From the NCBI RefSeq assembly GCF_000186865.1, contig NW_008705570.1, positions 1,099,395-1,163,394 of the forward strand: a stretch of DNA of 64,000 nucleotides, written 5' to 3'. This DNA comes from Aureococcus anophagefferens (lineage: Eukaryota; Sar; Pelagophyceae; Pelagomonadales; Pelagomonadaceae). The notes beneath the pieces were generated by a model. That model was not told the origin of the DNA. It saw nothing but the letters and a program-made list of their open reading frames with translations, and searched no databases. The translations under genes and the position numbers were made by a program. Shown piece by piece: positions 10,112-19,995 of this stretch; position 1 is the first letter of the stretch; every line of letters starts with the position of its first letter.

Positions 10112-12706
10112 TTACGCGGGGTCCACGGGCGTGGACGCGCCGTCGTGGAGCGCGTCCTGCTTGTGGTGGGAGCAGGCGACGAGGTCCTTGCGCGTGAGGA
10201 TGCCGACGACGCCGTTGTCGCGGTGGTCGACGACGACGAGGTGGCGGAGGCCCATGGTCACGAAGAGGCGGTACGCGCGGCTCACGGGGCAGTCGTCGTA
10301 GACGACGTGGGGCGACCGGACCATGATGGGCGCGAGGTCGAGGTCGTGGTCCGGCCCGGTGTCCGCCGACGACTCGCGCGTGCCCGGGGCGTCGTCCGAG
10401 TCGCGGCCGAGCGGGTGCTCGGGGAAGAAGCGCGCCGCCGGCGCGCCGTCCCCGGCGGACCGCGACCGCACGCTAACCCCGGCGTCGTAGGACGACGTCG
10501 CGAGGCGCGTCGCCAGGTCCGGCGGGAACGCGCCGCGCGCCGAGTCGTCGAGGCCCGGCCCGTGGCGCAGGAGCGCGCGGACGTGCTCCCGGAGCACGAG
10601 GCCCAGGAGCACGCGCGGCGGCGGCCGCGCGCGCGCGGCCTTTGGGTTTTCCGCGTCGCCGCGCTCCGGCTCCTCCGGCGCGTCCAGCACCACGGGGAAC
10701 GCGCCGTGGGCCGTGTGCTTGAGCACGCGCCGCGCGTCCGACGCCCTGGCGACGCGCGGCAGCGACACCACCGGCCGCCCGACGACCAGATCCGCGACGG
10801 GCCGCGCGTCGAGGCCGGCGTGGACGTGCTTCTCGAGGAAGGGCACGTGCTTGAGCTCCAGCGCGAGCTCGTACAAACCCTCCGAGAGGAAGTTGCCCGC
10901 GCCCCGCGCGCAGACCGTCGCCACGATGATCGGGATCAGCAGGTGCTGGTTGCCCGTGCCCTCGAGTATGATGACCACGAGCGACACCGTGGACCGCTGC
11001 ACGCCCGCGAGCAGCGACACGGCGCCCAGCAGGGCCACGTGGCGCTCCGCGGCGCCGCGGAAGCCGTCGGGGATCGACGCGAGCCGCGCGAGCGCGCCGC
11101 CGAGGCACGCGCCGCAAAAAATGAGCGGCAGGAACAGGCCGCCCGGCAGCGCGTTGCCGAAGACGAGCGCGAGCGTCGCCAGGGTCAGGACGCCGCTCAG
11201 CAGCAGCCCGCCGCCGCGGAGCTCGCCCGCGCCGGCCTCGAGAATCTTCTTGATCGCGCGCTCGCGCGATCCGAACCAGAGGCTCGCGAGCTCGTGGACG
11301 TGGCCGGGCGCGCAGTCGAAGCGCCGCGCGAACTTGTCGTCCACCGTCCAGGCCGCGACGTCGGGCGACGCGCGCACGCAGGCCCACGCCGACGACGCGC
11401 GCGCGGCCCCGTAGAACGCGACCGACGTGACGGCGACGCCGACGACCGCGTCCGCGACCTTCAACGCCGCGCGCCGCCGCCCGGCGGCGCGCGCGTCCGG
11501 CGCGCGCCGGCCGACGGCGTCGCCCGCGCGTCGTCGCGCGCGCATGAGCGCGTGCCAGCACACGTTGAAGCCCGCGCCGAGCACGCCGCCGAGCACGCCG
11601 ACGAGCGCGGCCAGCGGCAGCAGCGAGATCGCGACCTCGCCGTCGGACGCGCCGGCCAGAGAGATGAGGCCGTAGTGGCTCAGGCGCCGCAGGCGCCAGA
11701 CCCGGTGCTTGAGCGCCAGCGCCGTGAAGGTCGAGAGCACCGTGCCCACGAGCCCGCGCCAGAGCAGGTGCGTCGACCAGAACGACGACGCCTCCTCGAG
11801 CGAGAAGAGCACGCCGCCGATGGGCGCCCCAAAGGCCGCGGAGAAGCCGCAGGCCGCCCCCAGGCTCAGGAAGTCGCGGCGGTCGACGTCGCTGTGGAAG
11901 AAGGGCGGCGGCCGCTCGTCCTCGGCCCGCGACGCGTCGGCCGCCGTCGCGCCGCGGCCCCGCCGCGTCGCGTAGAGCGCCGCGGGCCGCCTCCGACGCG
12001 CCGCGCAGCGCGTCGGGTCGAGCCCGCCCGTGAAGAAGGACCCGACGATGGCGCCGAGGTGGACGAGGGGGCCCTCGGGGCCCAGGGACGCGCCGGAGCC
12101 CACGGCGAGCGCCGTGCCGAAAAACTTCACGACGAAGACGCGGACGCTGAGGCAGCCCCGCATGCGCACGCCGTTGAGGTAGGCCTTGACGACGGGGATG
12201 CCGCTCGCCTCGGCGCCCGGCGCGCAGCCCACGGCCGCGGCCGCCGCGGCCAGCGCGAGGACCGCGTTGATGAGAACGAACGCGGCGAAGCCGGACCGTT
12301 CCCGCGGCGCGACGCGGCCGTTGCGCCACTCGACGAGCACGTCCGTGAGCTGGGCGAGGGCGATGGCGACGACGCCCATGGAGCAGCCGATGGCGCAGGT
12401 CACGACCCAGCGCGCGAGCGTCCGGCCGCTGTAGCCCACGCACGCGACGCGGCGCGCGGGCCGCCACCGCCGCCTCTCCGCGACGGACACGTCGTTGACG
12501 AAGTCGTCGTAGTTGAGCGACCCCCAGCTGTCCGCCGGCGCCGGAAGGGGCGCCGGCGCGTCGTCGGCGACGGCGACCTCCCGGCCGGACCGCGCGAGCT
12601 GCCAGTGGAAGGCCGACCAGAGGCTCGCGGCCTCCGACTCGCGGCCGGCGCCCTCGGGCTGGCCGCCGTCGAGGCGCGTGTACGTCTCCTGGTCGTCGTC
12701 GGGCAT
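10112..12706 (-). CDS. CLC-family chloride transporter with CBS domains
   Basis: 864 residues in one exon. CLC signatures appear in order: ASGIPVVKAYLNG, then GASLGPEGPLVHLGA with the gating Glu of the G(K/R)EGP motif, then GAPIGGVLFSLEEASSFW, then GGLFLPLIFCGA (the GxFxP motif). SLEEASSFW is the form found in CLC-6/7-type H+/Cl- exchangers of endomembranes, and its Glu fits a proton-coupled antiporter. A C-terminal CBS pair follows (VADLVVGRPVVSL about 645, and HLVVVDHRDNGVVGILTRKDLV near the end). Between them lies a long low-complexity insert. It is probably in a vacuolar or endosomal membrane. The GPEGP variant (Pro for Lys/Arg) is unusual and may affect anion preference. Confidence 0.92.
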   Translation of the reverse strand: MPDDDQETYTRLDGGQPEGAGRESEAASLWSAFHWQLARSGREVAVADDAPAPLPAPADSWGSLNYDDFVNDVSVAERRRWRPARRVACVGYSGRTLARWVVTCAIGCSMGVVAIALAQLTDVLVEWRNGRVAPRERSGFAAFVLINAVLALAAAAAAVGCAPGAEASGIPVVKAYLNGVRMRGCLSVRVFVVKFFGTALAVGSGASLGPEGPLVHLGAIVGSFFTGGLDPTRCAARRRRPAALYATRRGRGATAADASRAEDERPPPFFHSDVDRRDFLSLGAACGFSAAFGAPIGGVLFSLEEASSFWSTHLLWRGLVGTVLSTFTALALKHRVWRLRRLSHYGLISLAGASDGEVAISLLPLAALVGVLGGVLGAGFNVCWHALMRARRRAGDAVGRRAPDARAAGRRRAALKVADAVVGVAVTSVAFYGAARASSAWACVRASPDVAAWTVDDKFARRFDCAPGHVHELASLWFGSRERAIKKILEAGAGELRGGGLLLSGVLTLATLALVFGNALPGGLFLPLIFCGACLGGALARLASIPDGFRGAAERHVALLGAVSLLAGVQRSTVSLVVIILEGTGNQHLLIPIIVATVCARGAGNFLSEGLYELALELKHVPFLEKHVHAGLDARPVADLVVGRPVVSLPRVARASDARRVLKHTAHGAFPVVLDAPEEPERGDAENPKAARARPPPRVLLGLVLREHVRALLRHGPGLDDSARGAFPPDLATRLATSSYDAGVSVRSRSAGDGAPAARFFPEHPLGRDSDDAPGTRESSADTGPDHDLDLAPIMVRSPHVVYDDCPVSRAYRLFVTMGLRHLVVVDHRDNGVVGILTRKDLVACSHHKQDALHDGASTPVDPA

Positions 12707-12811
12707 GGTCGTGCGAGCGAGCGCGCGATGCACTCGGTCGGCGCCCGCGGACCCGGTGCGGCGCGGCGCAGCTCGAGCTCTTGCCTGTGGACGAATTGCG
12801 ACTGGCCGCAG

Positions 12812-12819
12812 CCAATCAG
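12812..12819. promoter_or_regulatory. CCAAT box upstream of the CLC gene
   Basis: CCAATCAG lies 106 bp upstream of the CLC start codon, in the gap before the EF-hand gene. NF-Y-type CCAAT boxes work in either orientation. A motif match this short is weak evidence on its own. Confidence 0.25.
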
Positions 12820-12928
12820 AGGCCGCCGCGAACGTTTTGGGTACCGGTGCTGTGAGATCTTGTGAGGGCACACACGTCTCTGCGGCGGCGCGCGCGCGAC
12901 GCCGTCGTACTGCTCCGCAGCACAAAAA

Positions 12929-13732
12929 CTACATAACGGCGCACGCGGCGCTCGCTTCCCGCTGCTGCCTCCGGTCGCGGTCCTTCGCGAGGCGCCGCCA
13001 GAGGAGCATGGCCTGCATGAAGTCGTTCTTGTCGAGCGCGCCGTCGCCGTCGCTGTCGCAGGCGCGGACGAGATAGGCCGCGGTCTCGTCGTCGCAGCGC
13101 TGGAGCAGCGCGCCCGACTTGCAGCGCTGCTCGCGGACCCTGAAGTTGCCCTTCTCGAGGTCGTTGAGCGCGCGGCGCAGCTCGTCGTGCTCGAGGAGCC
13201 CGGACCCGTTGGCGTCGCAGGTCCGCCAGAGCGCGGCGATCTGCGGCGCCAGCGCCGCGTACTTGAGGTAGCGCTGGACGCAGGCCGCGAAGTGCGCGCG
13301 CGGAATGAGCTGCTCGGTCGTCGCCGCGTCGACGACGACGGCGACGGCCTCCTGGGGCCGCCGCGGCGCGAGGTCGGAGTCGCCGGTCGAGGGCCGCGGC
13401 GGCGACTCCGGCTCGGGCGCCGACTCGGCGACGGCCAGCGCGTCGACGGCGGCCTCGGGCACGGGCGTCGTCGCCGCCAGCGCGAGGGACCGCGCGTGCG
13501 CGAAGGCCACGTTGACGCCCTCGCCGTCGACGGGCTCGCCCGGGTATAACACGTCGAGAATTTCGCCGAAGACGGCGCGCGAGCAGCCGAAGGTCCGCTC
13601 CGGCGGGCAGCGCCGGTCGAAGACGACGAGCGCGCGCACCTCCTCGACGGCGCGCTTATTTGCGCGCTTGTTGCGCAGGTGGGATTTGCGGATGTTGTGA
13701 AAATGGTGGAAGGAGCCCTGGACCGCGGCCAT
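12929..13732 (-). CDS. EF-hand calcium-binding protein with CaaX-like C-terminus
   Basis: 267 residues with two canonical EF-hand loops: DANGSGLLEHDE at about 172-183 and DSDGDGALDKND at about 224-235, each with Asp or Asn ligands and an acidic position 12. The first 110 residues form a separate basic N-terminal region containing RALVVFDRRCPP and the segment FGEILDVLYPGEPV, which is weakly reminiscent of a BTB edge but not safely assigned. The last four residues are CAVM, which fits a CaaX prenylation box (Met at X favours farnesyl), so a membrane-associated calcium sensor is inferred. No kinase or phosphatase domain is present. It lies head-to-tail behind the CLC gene with about 220 bp between coding regions. 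Confidence 0.75.
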   Translation of the reverse strand: MAAVQGSFHHFHNIRKSHLRNKRANKRAVEEVRALVVFDRRCPPERTFGCSRAVFGEILDVLYPGEPVDGEGVNVAFAHARSLALAATTPVPEAAVDALAVAESAPEPESPPRPSTGDSDLAPRRPQEAVAVVVDAATTEQLIPRAHFAACVQRYLKYAALAPQIAALWRTCDANGSGLLEHDELRRALNDLEKGNFRVREQRCKSGALLQRCDDETAAYLVRACDSDGDGALDKNDFMQAMLLWRRLAKDRDRRQQREASAACAVM

Positions 13733-13892
13733 GGGGGGCCTGCGATGGCCGCGCCCGCGCGCGGAACACAGGGGAAGGACGCCAGTCGTGGCGGAGAGGC
13801 CGCGCGCCGCCGGGCAGCCTCTGGGGCCAGTGCTTCCTGCAACGTTGACCTAGAACTCGCCGAGCTTCTGCCCCGAGGGGGTTGACCGCCGG

Positions 13893-14380
13893 TATGCCTG
13901 GTAGTATGCGCCCGCTATGCGGGCTTTATGCGGGCTTTATGCGGGCTTTATGCGGGCTTTATGCGGGTGGTATGCGGGTGGTATGCGGGTGGTATGCTGG
14001 TGGTATGCTGGTGGTATGCGGGTGGTATGCGTCTGCTATGCCGGTGGTATGCGGCTGCTATGCCGGTGGTATGCGGCTGCTATGCCGGTGGTATGCGGCT
14101 GCTATGCTGGTGGTATGCGGCTGCTACGCTGGTGGTATGCTGGTGGGCTGCTATGCTGGTCTTATGCGCCTGCTATGCTGGTGGTATGCGGCTGCTATGC
14201 TGGTCTTATGCGGCTGCTATGCTGGTGGTATGCGCCTGCTATGCGCCTGCTATGCGTCTGCTATGCGCCTGCTATGCGCCTGCTATGCGTCTGCTATGCG
14301 CCCGCTATGCGTCTGCTATGCGGCTGCTATGCGGCTGCTATGCTGGTGTATGCCGTGGCTGGTGTATGCCTGGTGGTCGG
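13893..14380 (+). repeat. 11-bp minisatellite, about 40 copies
   Basis: Tandem copies of an 11-bp unit with consensus TATGCGGSTGS (variants TATGCGGGCTT, TATGCTGGTGG, TATGCGCCTGC, TATGCGTCTGC). The array grades from one variant to the next along its length, as expected when copies duplicate locally. Because 11 is not a multiple of 3, all three plus frames stay open and give the same 11-residue repeat in different phases. It lies between the EF-hand gene and a minus-strand ORF, so it is most likely non-coding. Confidence 0.95.
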
Positions 14381-14448
14381 CCCCCTCTGCTTCTGCCCCG
14401 GTTGCGCCTAGATGCGGAAGACGCCGTGCGACGAGTGAGCGCGGATCC

Positions 14449-14769
14449 TTAAGCGAGAGTTGACTTCGCACCGCGCTTCGGCAGGAACGGAAGCAGGTGG
14501 ACCCACTGTTCGGTCACCAGCGGGACGCACGGGTGCCAGGTGTCCACGTAGAGCGCGCCGATCGGGACGCGCGCCTGGAGGGCGATTTCGAGCGCCGCCT
14601 GGTACTCGCCGATGATCTTCGCCGCCGGGAGAACCACGGCGCGCGTATGGCTGGCGAGGAGCATCTCGGACGTGACCCACGCGTCGTGAAGGTCGCGGAC
14701 GAGGGCGAGGTTCCCGTCGAACGAGCGATCGAGCTGTTTAAGGGTTCTGGGAATTTGGCGGCCCCTCAC
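14449..14769 (-). CDS. Unrecognised exon-like ORF fragment
   Basis: About 105 codons open to a stop at 14449, starting LKQLDRSFDGNLALVRDLHD and ending LLPFLPKRGAKSTLA. It has balanced amino-acid use and two hydrophobic strands (TRAVVLPAAKIIG and VPIGALYVDTW), unlike the Arg-rich shadow frames nearby. There is no upstream ATG in frame; the apparent start is a GTG. It could begin after CCCAG at about 14752, so it may be the last exon of a gene whose 5' part is the sulfatase-like region at 14893-15691, or a separate remnant. I do not recognise the family. Confidence 0.4.
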   Translation of the reverse strand: MRGRQIPRTLKQLDRSFDGNLALVRDLHDAWVTSEMLLASHTRAVVLPAAKIIGEYQAALEIALQARVPIGALYVDTWHPCVPLVTEQWVHLLPFLPKRGAKSTLA

Positions 14770-14892
14770 CCTTACCCTCCCGAGGGTTTCGCGGGTTCTC
14801 GGGTCGGCCCCTCGCCCTTGTGTGGCCCTGGCCGGGCGGATGCGCGAGGGCCTTGACGTCGGACGCGTTGCCGGCGAAGAGCTCCGTGCCGC

Positions 14893-15691
14893 CTACGAGT
14901 GATCGTCAAATCGCCTCAAACGATCGACGCCGGCCGCGGGCCCCAGTTCTGCGACTGGCCCTCCGCGAAGGAGCAGATCGTCCGCGTGCGCCAGGCCGTC
15001 GCGTCGCCGCCGAAAAGCAGCGGCGCGAGCGACCGCCCGTCCATGATGGGCGGCACGGCGGCGCCCGCGAGGTCGAGCACGGTCGGCGCGATGTCGCTGT
15101 TCACGCCCATGACGTCGAGGACCGTCCCCGGCGCGATCCCCGGGCCCCGGATCCAGAACGGGATGCGCACGTCGTGCTCGTAGGGCCACATCTTCTCCAT
15201 GGACGGCTGCGACGCAAGCGGCTGCCCGACGCACGACTTCAGCGCGTGCGAATGTGAATGAGTGCACAAATCAGATACATTGAAGATCTAACTAGGTTTT
15301 AACGATCGACGACGGCCCAAGCAAAAACACCGAGCATCACACCCGAAAACACCCGGACCGAGGGTCACACTGGGCATCACACCAACACACCTGGGCATCA
15401 CACCTGGGCATCACCCGTCACTACTAAGCCCGGCCCGCGAGCGCCGGGCCGCACGTTGTGGTAGTGGCGGCCCGTGAGCTGGCCCGTTCTCGACGGCGTG
15501 CACTTGGGCGACAGCGTCCGGAAGCGGGAGAAGGTCGCGCCTTTGTCGCCGACGAGCGCCTTCGTTCGCGTCATGAGCGACGCGGAGCCGAGGAGCTCGT
15601 CCGTGTCGTCCATGAGGATGTAGACGAAGTTGGGCTGGCTCGCGGCTACGGCGAGGATGCAGCCGAGGAGGTTTGTTCGCGGCAGCCCCAT
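14893..15691 (-). pseudogene. Fragmented sulfatase (central part missing)
   Basis: Two pieces of one sulfatase. The first (from ATG 15691) has a signal-like start and QPNFVYILMDDTDELLG, where the Asp pair would bind calcium. It also has CTPSRTGQLTGRHYHN, which holds the C-x-P-S-R motif whose Cys becomes formylglycine. The second (about 15220-14905) reads PYEHDVRIPFWIRGPGI, then NSDIAPTVLDLAGA and MDGRSLAPLLFGG, typical of the C-terminal third of N-acetylglucosamine-6-sulfatase-like enzymes. About 200-250 residues normally found between them, including metal-binding and catalytic His/Lys positions, are absent. The gap (15270-15410) holds short GGGCATCACAC repeats instead. A possible GTGCGG 5' splice site follows HYHN. 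It is either an internally deleted gene or an assembly collapse. Confidence 0.6.
15345..15420. repeat. Short degenerate repeats inside the broken sulfatase
   Basis: Several copies of CTGGGCATCACAC and related CACC-rich words occur between the two sulfatase pieces. They occupy the place of the missing catalytic centre and may mark the deletion or expansion that broke it. Confidence 0.6.
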
Positions 15692-15816
15692 CGTCGGCGC
15701 GGGGGCGGCAATAAACCTTCAAGATGCCGTCCATCATGTACCTCAACTTTCTGAGGCCATCTTGCGCGAGTTGCTCGTCGAGCACCAGTGGCACCGCGCA
15801 CCGCGACGCAACGACC

Positions 15817-17085
15817 ATGCGCCACGCCCTGCTCCGCCTGGCCGTCGTGCTCGACTGCGCCGCGGCGCTCTTCCCCTTCCACGCCTTGAAGGGCCGCGTG
15901 GACCAGTCGTCCTGGATCACGCAAAAAACGCCAACGGCACCGACGGGGGGCCTCTTCGGCCGGCGCGTCGGCGGCGCGCGCCAGGCGCCGCAGCGCTTCA
16001 TCACGCCGTCGCCCGCGCCGCGGCCGGCCGCCGAGGCCGACGCGACGAGCGCCGCGACGAGCTCGTGGGTCGCGCTCGCGCTCCTGCGCCAGGAGCTCGA
16101 CGACATGGGCGTGGCGCAGCACGAGGCGGAGGCGGCGCACACCGCCACACGCCAGGAGCTCGCGACGGCCCTGCGCAATGCGACGGCCCTCGCCGCGGAC
16201 CTGGCAAAATCTGAGCGGCTCCGGCGGCTCGTGCAGCGAGAGGTGCAGCAGCTGCGGGAAGTGGCTCGCAACGCGACGTCGAAAGCGCTGCGGGCGGAGT
16301 CGTCCGCGAAGCGCGCGACGAGCCGGCGGCCCGCGACGCGCGGCGCGGCGATGACGCCGGAGAATCCGACGGCGCCCGGCTGGCTCGACGCGGAGGACGC
16401 GCTGTCGCCCGAGGCGCGCGCCGCGCGGCTCCGGGAGCGGAAGCCGCGCGAGGTCGCGGCGCGCCCGGCGGCGACGGAGCCGCCGGGCGCGCTGTCGCCC
16501 GAGGCGCGCGTGGCGCGGCTCCGGGAGCGGAAGCCGCGCGAGGTCGCGGCGCGCCCGGCGGCGACGAAGCCGCCGGGCGCGCTGTCGCCCGAGGCGCGCG
16601 CCGCGCGGCTCCGGGAGCAGAGCCTGCGGACCCGCGATTCCCAGATCCGCGTGTACAAGAGCGCCGCGCCGCGGCGGCCCGCGGCGATCACGGGAACCTT
16701 CCAGCGCGGCATGACCGCCGAGGAGAAGCGCACGCCCCCGCCCGTCCTCGAGTCGCGCCACGCCGCGCCGCCCGCCGCGAAGAAAACGCGGTGGTCGCCG
16801 CTCGTCCCGCCGCGCGCCGGGAAGGCCCGCGCCGCAGCGCCGCCCGCTCCGCCCGCTCCGCCCGCGCCGCGGTGGTCGCCGCTCGTCCCGCCGGAAGTCT
16901 TCGAGCGCCGCGAGACCGGCGGCGGCGGCGCGGCCCGGCCCTCGGACTCGCCGCCCAAGAAGAAGTCAAAGAAGCTCGCCAGCGGCTCGGCGCTCTACCA
17001 GCAGCTGCAGATAGCCGAGATGGAGGCCGCGGCGGAGTTGGAGGCCGTGCGCCGCGTACGCCACCGACTTCGCAGGATGCACTAA
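15817..17085 (+). CDS. Secretory or plastid-targeted coiled-coil protein with 30-residue repeats
   Basis: 422 residues from the ATG at 15817, chosen because it opens with a signal-like segment (MRHALLRLAVVLDCAAALFP). The following F-P-F could be a plastid transit motif or simply the mature start. Residues about 95-165 are Glu/Ala/Arg-rich and predicted helical or coiled coil (LALLRQELDDMGVAQHEAEA). Next come two and a half copies of a 30-residue repeat with the core ALSPEARAARLRERKPREVA, encoded by a 90-bp tandem DNA repeat. A proline-rich region contains two RWSPLVPP motifs, and the end is basic (PPKKKSKKLASGS). I do not recognise the family. It is divergent from the sulfatase remnant, 125 bp away. 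Confidence 0.55.
   Translation: MRHALLRLAVVLDCAAALFPFHALKGRVDQSSWITQKTPTAPTGGLFGRRVGGARQAPQRFITPSPAPRPAAEADATSAATSSWVALALLRQELDDMGVAQHEAEAAHTATRQELATALRNATALAADLAKSERLRRLVQREVQQLREVARNATSKALRAESSAKRATSRRPATRGAAMTPENPTAPGWLDAEDALSPEARAARLRERKPREVAARPAATEPPGALSPEARVARLRERKPREVAARPAATKPPGALSPEARAARLREQSLRTRDSQIRVYKSAAPRRPAAITGTFQRGMTAEEKRTPPPVLESRHAAPPAAKKTRWSPLVPPRAGKARAAAPPAPPAPPAPRWSPLVPPEVFERRETGGGGAARPSDSPPKKKSKKLASGSALYQQLQIAEMEAAAELEAVRRVRHRLRRMH
16399..16620 (+). repeat. 90-bp coding tandem repeat, about 2.5 copies
   Basis: Copies start at 16399, 16489 and 16579 with very few base differences. The period is exactly 30 codons, so the repeat number can vary without shifting frame. Confidence 0.85.
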
Positions 17086-17273
17086 GGATACACCGTAGAA
17101 CTGGAAGCCCGCCGGCCTACTTGTCAACCTGCTGCATCCCCCCCCGGCCGCGCCGGGGCCCCGCGGCATTCTCCGCGCACACACTGGCAAGTTCTCTGGT
17201 GGCCGCCTCTAGCGAGCCGCGCGGCGGCGACGCGCGCGCGGCGTCGACGGCGAACGCGGCGGACTCCGCGCGC

Positions 17274-17674
17274 CTAATCTCTCGTCAGGCGAATGGGTCC
17301 GTCGTCGCCCGATGCCGCCTCCGGGCTCTCTTTCAGCACCGCAAAGTACACGACGGCCGCGGCGACGACGAGGCCGAGCAGCACGGCCGGGATCATCATG
17401 CCGCCGCCGCCGCCGCCGGACCCCGTGCTAAAGTCTGCGAGCGCGCGCGCGTGCGTCGACGCGCGCGGCGGGCGAGGCGGCGGGCGCGTCGGAGGCGCGA
17501 GCGCGGGCGCGGAAGGGAATCGGGAGAAGCAGGGATGCGCGCACCCTTCTTGTTGGATTCGATGCCATACCGAGCCCGGAGCTGCGCGGCGGACAGGTCC
17601 GCGTCCGACGCGGAGCCGCCGGCGTGGTAGCGATTTCTCAGCTCCGACGCGGAGAGGCCGTCGTCGGCTCCCAT
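17274..17674 (-). CDS. Small tail-anchored membrane protein, spliced
   Basis: Exons 17674-17545 and 17434-17274 encode 96 residues. The 110-bp intron (17544-17435) is an ordinary GT-AG intron (GTGCGC ... TCGCAG) with no flanking duplication. Splicing joins NKK to DFSTGSGGGG. The N-terminal part has two related motifs, LSASELRNRYHAGG and LSAAQLRARYGIES, a short repeated LSAxxLRxRY helix. A Gly linker and a single membrane helix (MMIPAVLLGLVVAAAVVYFAVL) follow, then a polar tail. One C-terminal helix with a cytosolic N-terminus suggests tail anchoring. I do not recognise a named family. It is divergent from the LRR gene (17782). Confidence 0.6.
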
Positions 17675-17781
17675 GCTTGATCAACGTTCGCAGGTGCAGG
17701 GCTGCCCCGGAGTGCGCCAACGTTGGCTGCTTGACGCGTTACCACGAGCGCTATGGTGGCGAGATAGGGCTGCCTTCCACC

Positions 17782-19959
17782 ATGGGCGGCGGCTTCGACA
17801 TGCAGAGTCCGAATCCCATCGCCCTCCGGAGCCGCCTCGCGGAGGACGCCTTCGACGCGCCCCTGGCGTCGAAGACCGCGGGCTGCGTCGCCGGCCGCGT
17901 GTCCAGCAAGGTGCGCGCGTCCATGGGCCAGGAGCCCATCCGGTCGCGGAGCACGGGCACGCTCCAGGAGCGGTCCCGCGCCTTCGGGTCGTCGGCGCGG
18001 TCCGGCGCGCCCCGGGCCGCCGGCGACGACGAGCCTCCCTCGCCGTCGAAGTCGGAGGCCGTCGCGTCGACGCGGCTCATCCGGCGCCAGCACCGCAAGG
18101 GGAAGCGCTACGGCAACGACACGCACATGACGAGCCTCAAGTCCCTCGCCCTCAACAGCAACTTTGCCTCGGCGTCGTCGAACGAGACCATGGGCCTCGA
18201 GTCCAAGGCCGCGGGGTGCCTCTTACCGCAGCTCGCGGCGACGCCCTTCGCGTTCCGCTACCTGGAGAATCTGGACCTCTCGGGCACGGTCGTCGGCGCG
18301 CCGGGCATCAAGGCCCTGAGCCGCTTCCTGGGCTGCGTCGAGGACTGCCACCTGAAGTCGCTGCGCCTCGACAAGTGCGGGCTCAGCGACAAGGTCGCGG
18401 CGCTGCTCTTCCGCGGCGTCGAGCGGACGTCCTCGCTCAAGGTGCTGAGCGTGTCGCGGAACCGCGTCGGCGACCTGGGGACGGCGGCCCTGGCCCAGTG
18501 CTTCCACACGTCGAAGACGGACCTGAGGGACGTCAACGTGTCGGGCAACAACGTCAACGGCGCGCCGTTCACGGAGCTCTGCGCGGAGCTCAAGCACTGT
18601 TTTACATTGACAAGGTTGGACCTGTCCTGGAATTTATTAACCAAGGTCGACATGCTCGAGCGCGTCGGCGGCGAGGCCGCGCCGGCCGCCGTGGCGTTGT
18701 CGTACGCGCTCGAGCACAACCGCGTGCTCCAGGCCCTCAACCTCAACAACTGCGGCCTCGACGCCGCCGCCGTGGAGACTTTAGCCGGGGGGCTCAAGCA
18801 GAACACGTCCCTGCTGGCGCTGCGGGCCACGGAGGGCAACTGCGGCCGCACAGACCCCAAAATGTTCCTCGAGGTCGCGGAGCCGCACGGCGGCGGGCTG
18901 CTGGGCCTCCCGCGGGGCATCGCCAAGGCGGAGGGCAAGGACGCGGCCAAGGGCCACTGCTGGGCCGACGCCTACGACGAGGTGCGCTTCACCTTCGCCG
19001 TCGGCGCGTCGGGCGCGTACGTGTCGACGCGGCCGCTCTTCCTCCACCTCGAGTGCGACGAGTGGCGCGGCGACGAGATGAAGCCCGAGATCTGGAAGGA
19101 GGGCGGCGACGCGGCCGCGCGCCACGAGACCGTGCGGCGGCACGCGGCCCACGAGTCCTTCAAGGAGAAGGGCAAGGAGCGGCGGAGCACGCGGCGCCGG
19201 AGCGAGCGCATGGTCTGCAAGATCACGGGCGCGACGATCTACCGCGTGCTGCCGCCGGGGCGCCACTGGTACTTCTTCAGCCAGGACGGCCGCGTGCTCT
19301 GCGCCGACGACCACGCGCTCGGCACGCACCCCCGGTACAAGGAGCGGCGGAACGTCGTCGACGTCGCACCGCGGCGCAGGCCCATCAAGCTCACGGACCT
19401 GACGGGCACGCGGCCCCGGAGCCAGGACTGGACCGATTTCCCCTACCTGGCGACGATGATCCGGAGCCCCCACGCCTGGACGCTGACGTCGTCGTTTTTA
19501 GGATCCACGCGGCGCCTCGACGACGAGGAGAAGAGCGAGATCAACCGCCTCGGCACGGAGATCGCGAAGATCAACCGCGCGCACAACACGGCCCACGTCG
19601 GCGAGCGGTGCCAGACGGCGACGGCGCCCCAGAACGACCGGGCCTACGCGGAGTACGAGCTCTTTGACGTGCCGGGCCGCGCGCGCGCGGCCGCGGCGGA
19701 GGACTGGGCGGACATGAAGCTCATCAAGCTCCGCCTCATCCCGGAGACGGACGCGCCCGTCGCCCTCGAGGGGCTCACGGAGCACTACGTCCTGCTGGCG
19801 GCGCTCTTCCTCCACCTGTGCTGCACGGAGGACGCGGAGCACAACGCGACGTTCGAGACGTCCGTGACCTTCGACGACTTCCTCAAGCTCGGCGTCGACT
19901 GCGGCCTCGTCCGCGAGCCGCGCAACGACATCTACAAGCCCGACCCGGCCTTCGACGAG

Positions 19960-19995
<36 letters not shown>

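Noticed and set aside
9587..12865. 1092-codon plus-strand open frame across the CLC gene
   Set aside because: Arg/Ala-rich composition and no domain; the opposite strand encodes a clear CLC transporter.
13882..14463. 193-residue Met/Cys/Tyr-rich ORF in the 11-bp repeat
   Set aside because: All three frames are open because of the repeat unit; no sign of selection for one frame.
14755..14835. Telomere-like CCCTTACCC words
   Set aside because: Only one or two imperfect copies; part of a local GC-rich duplication.
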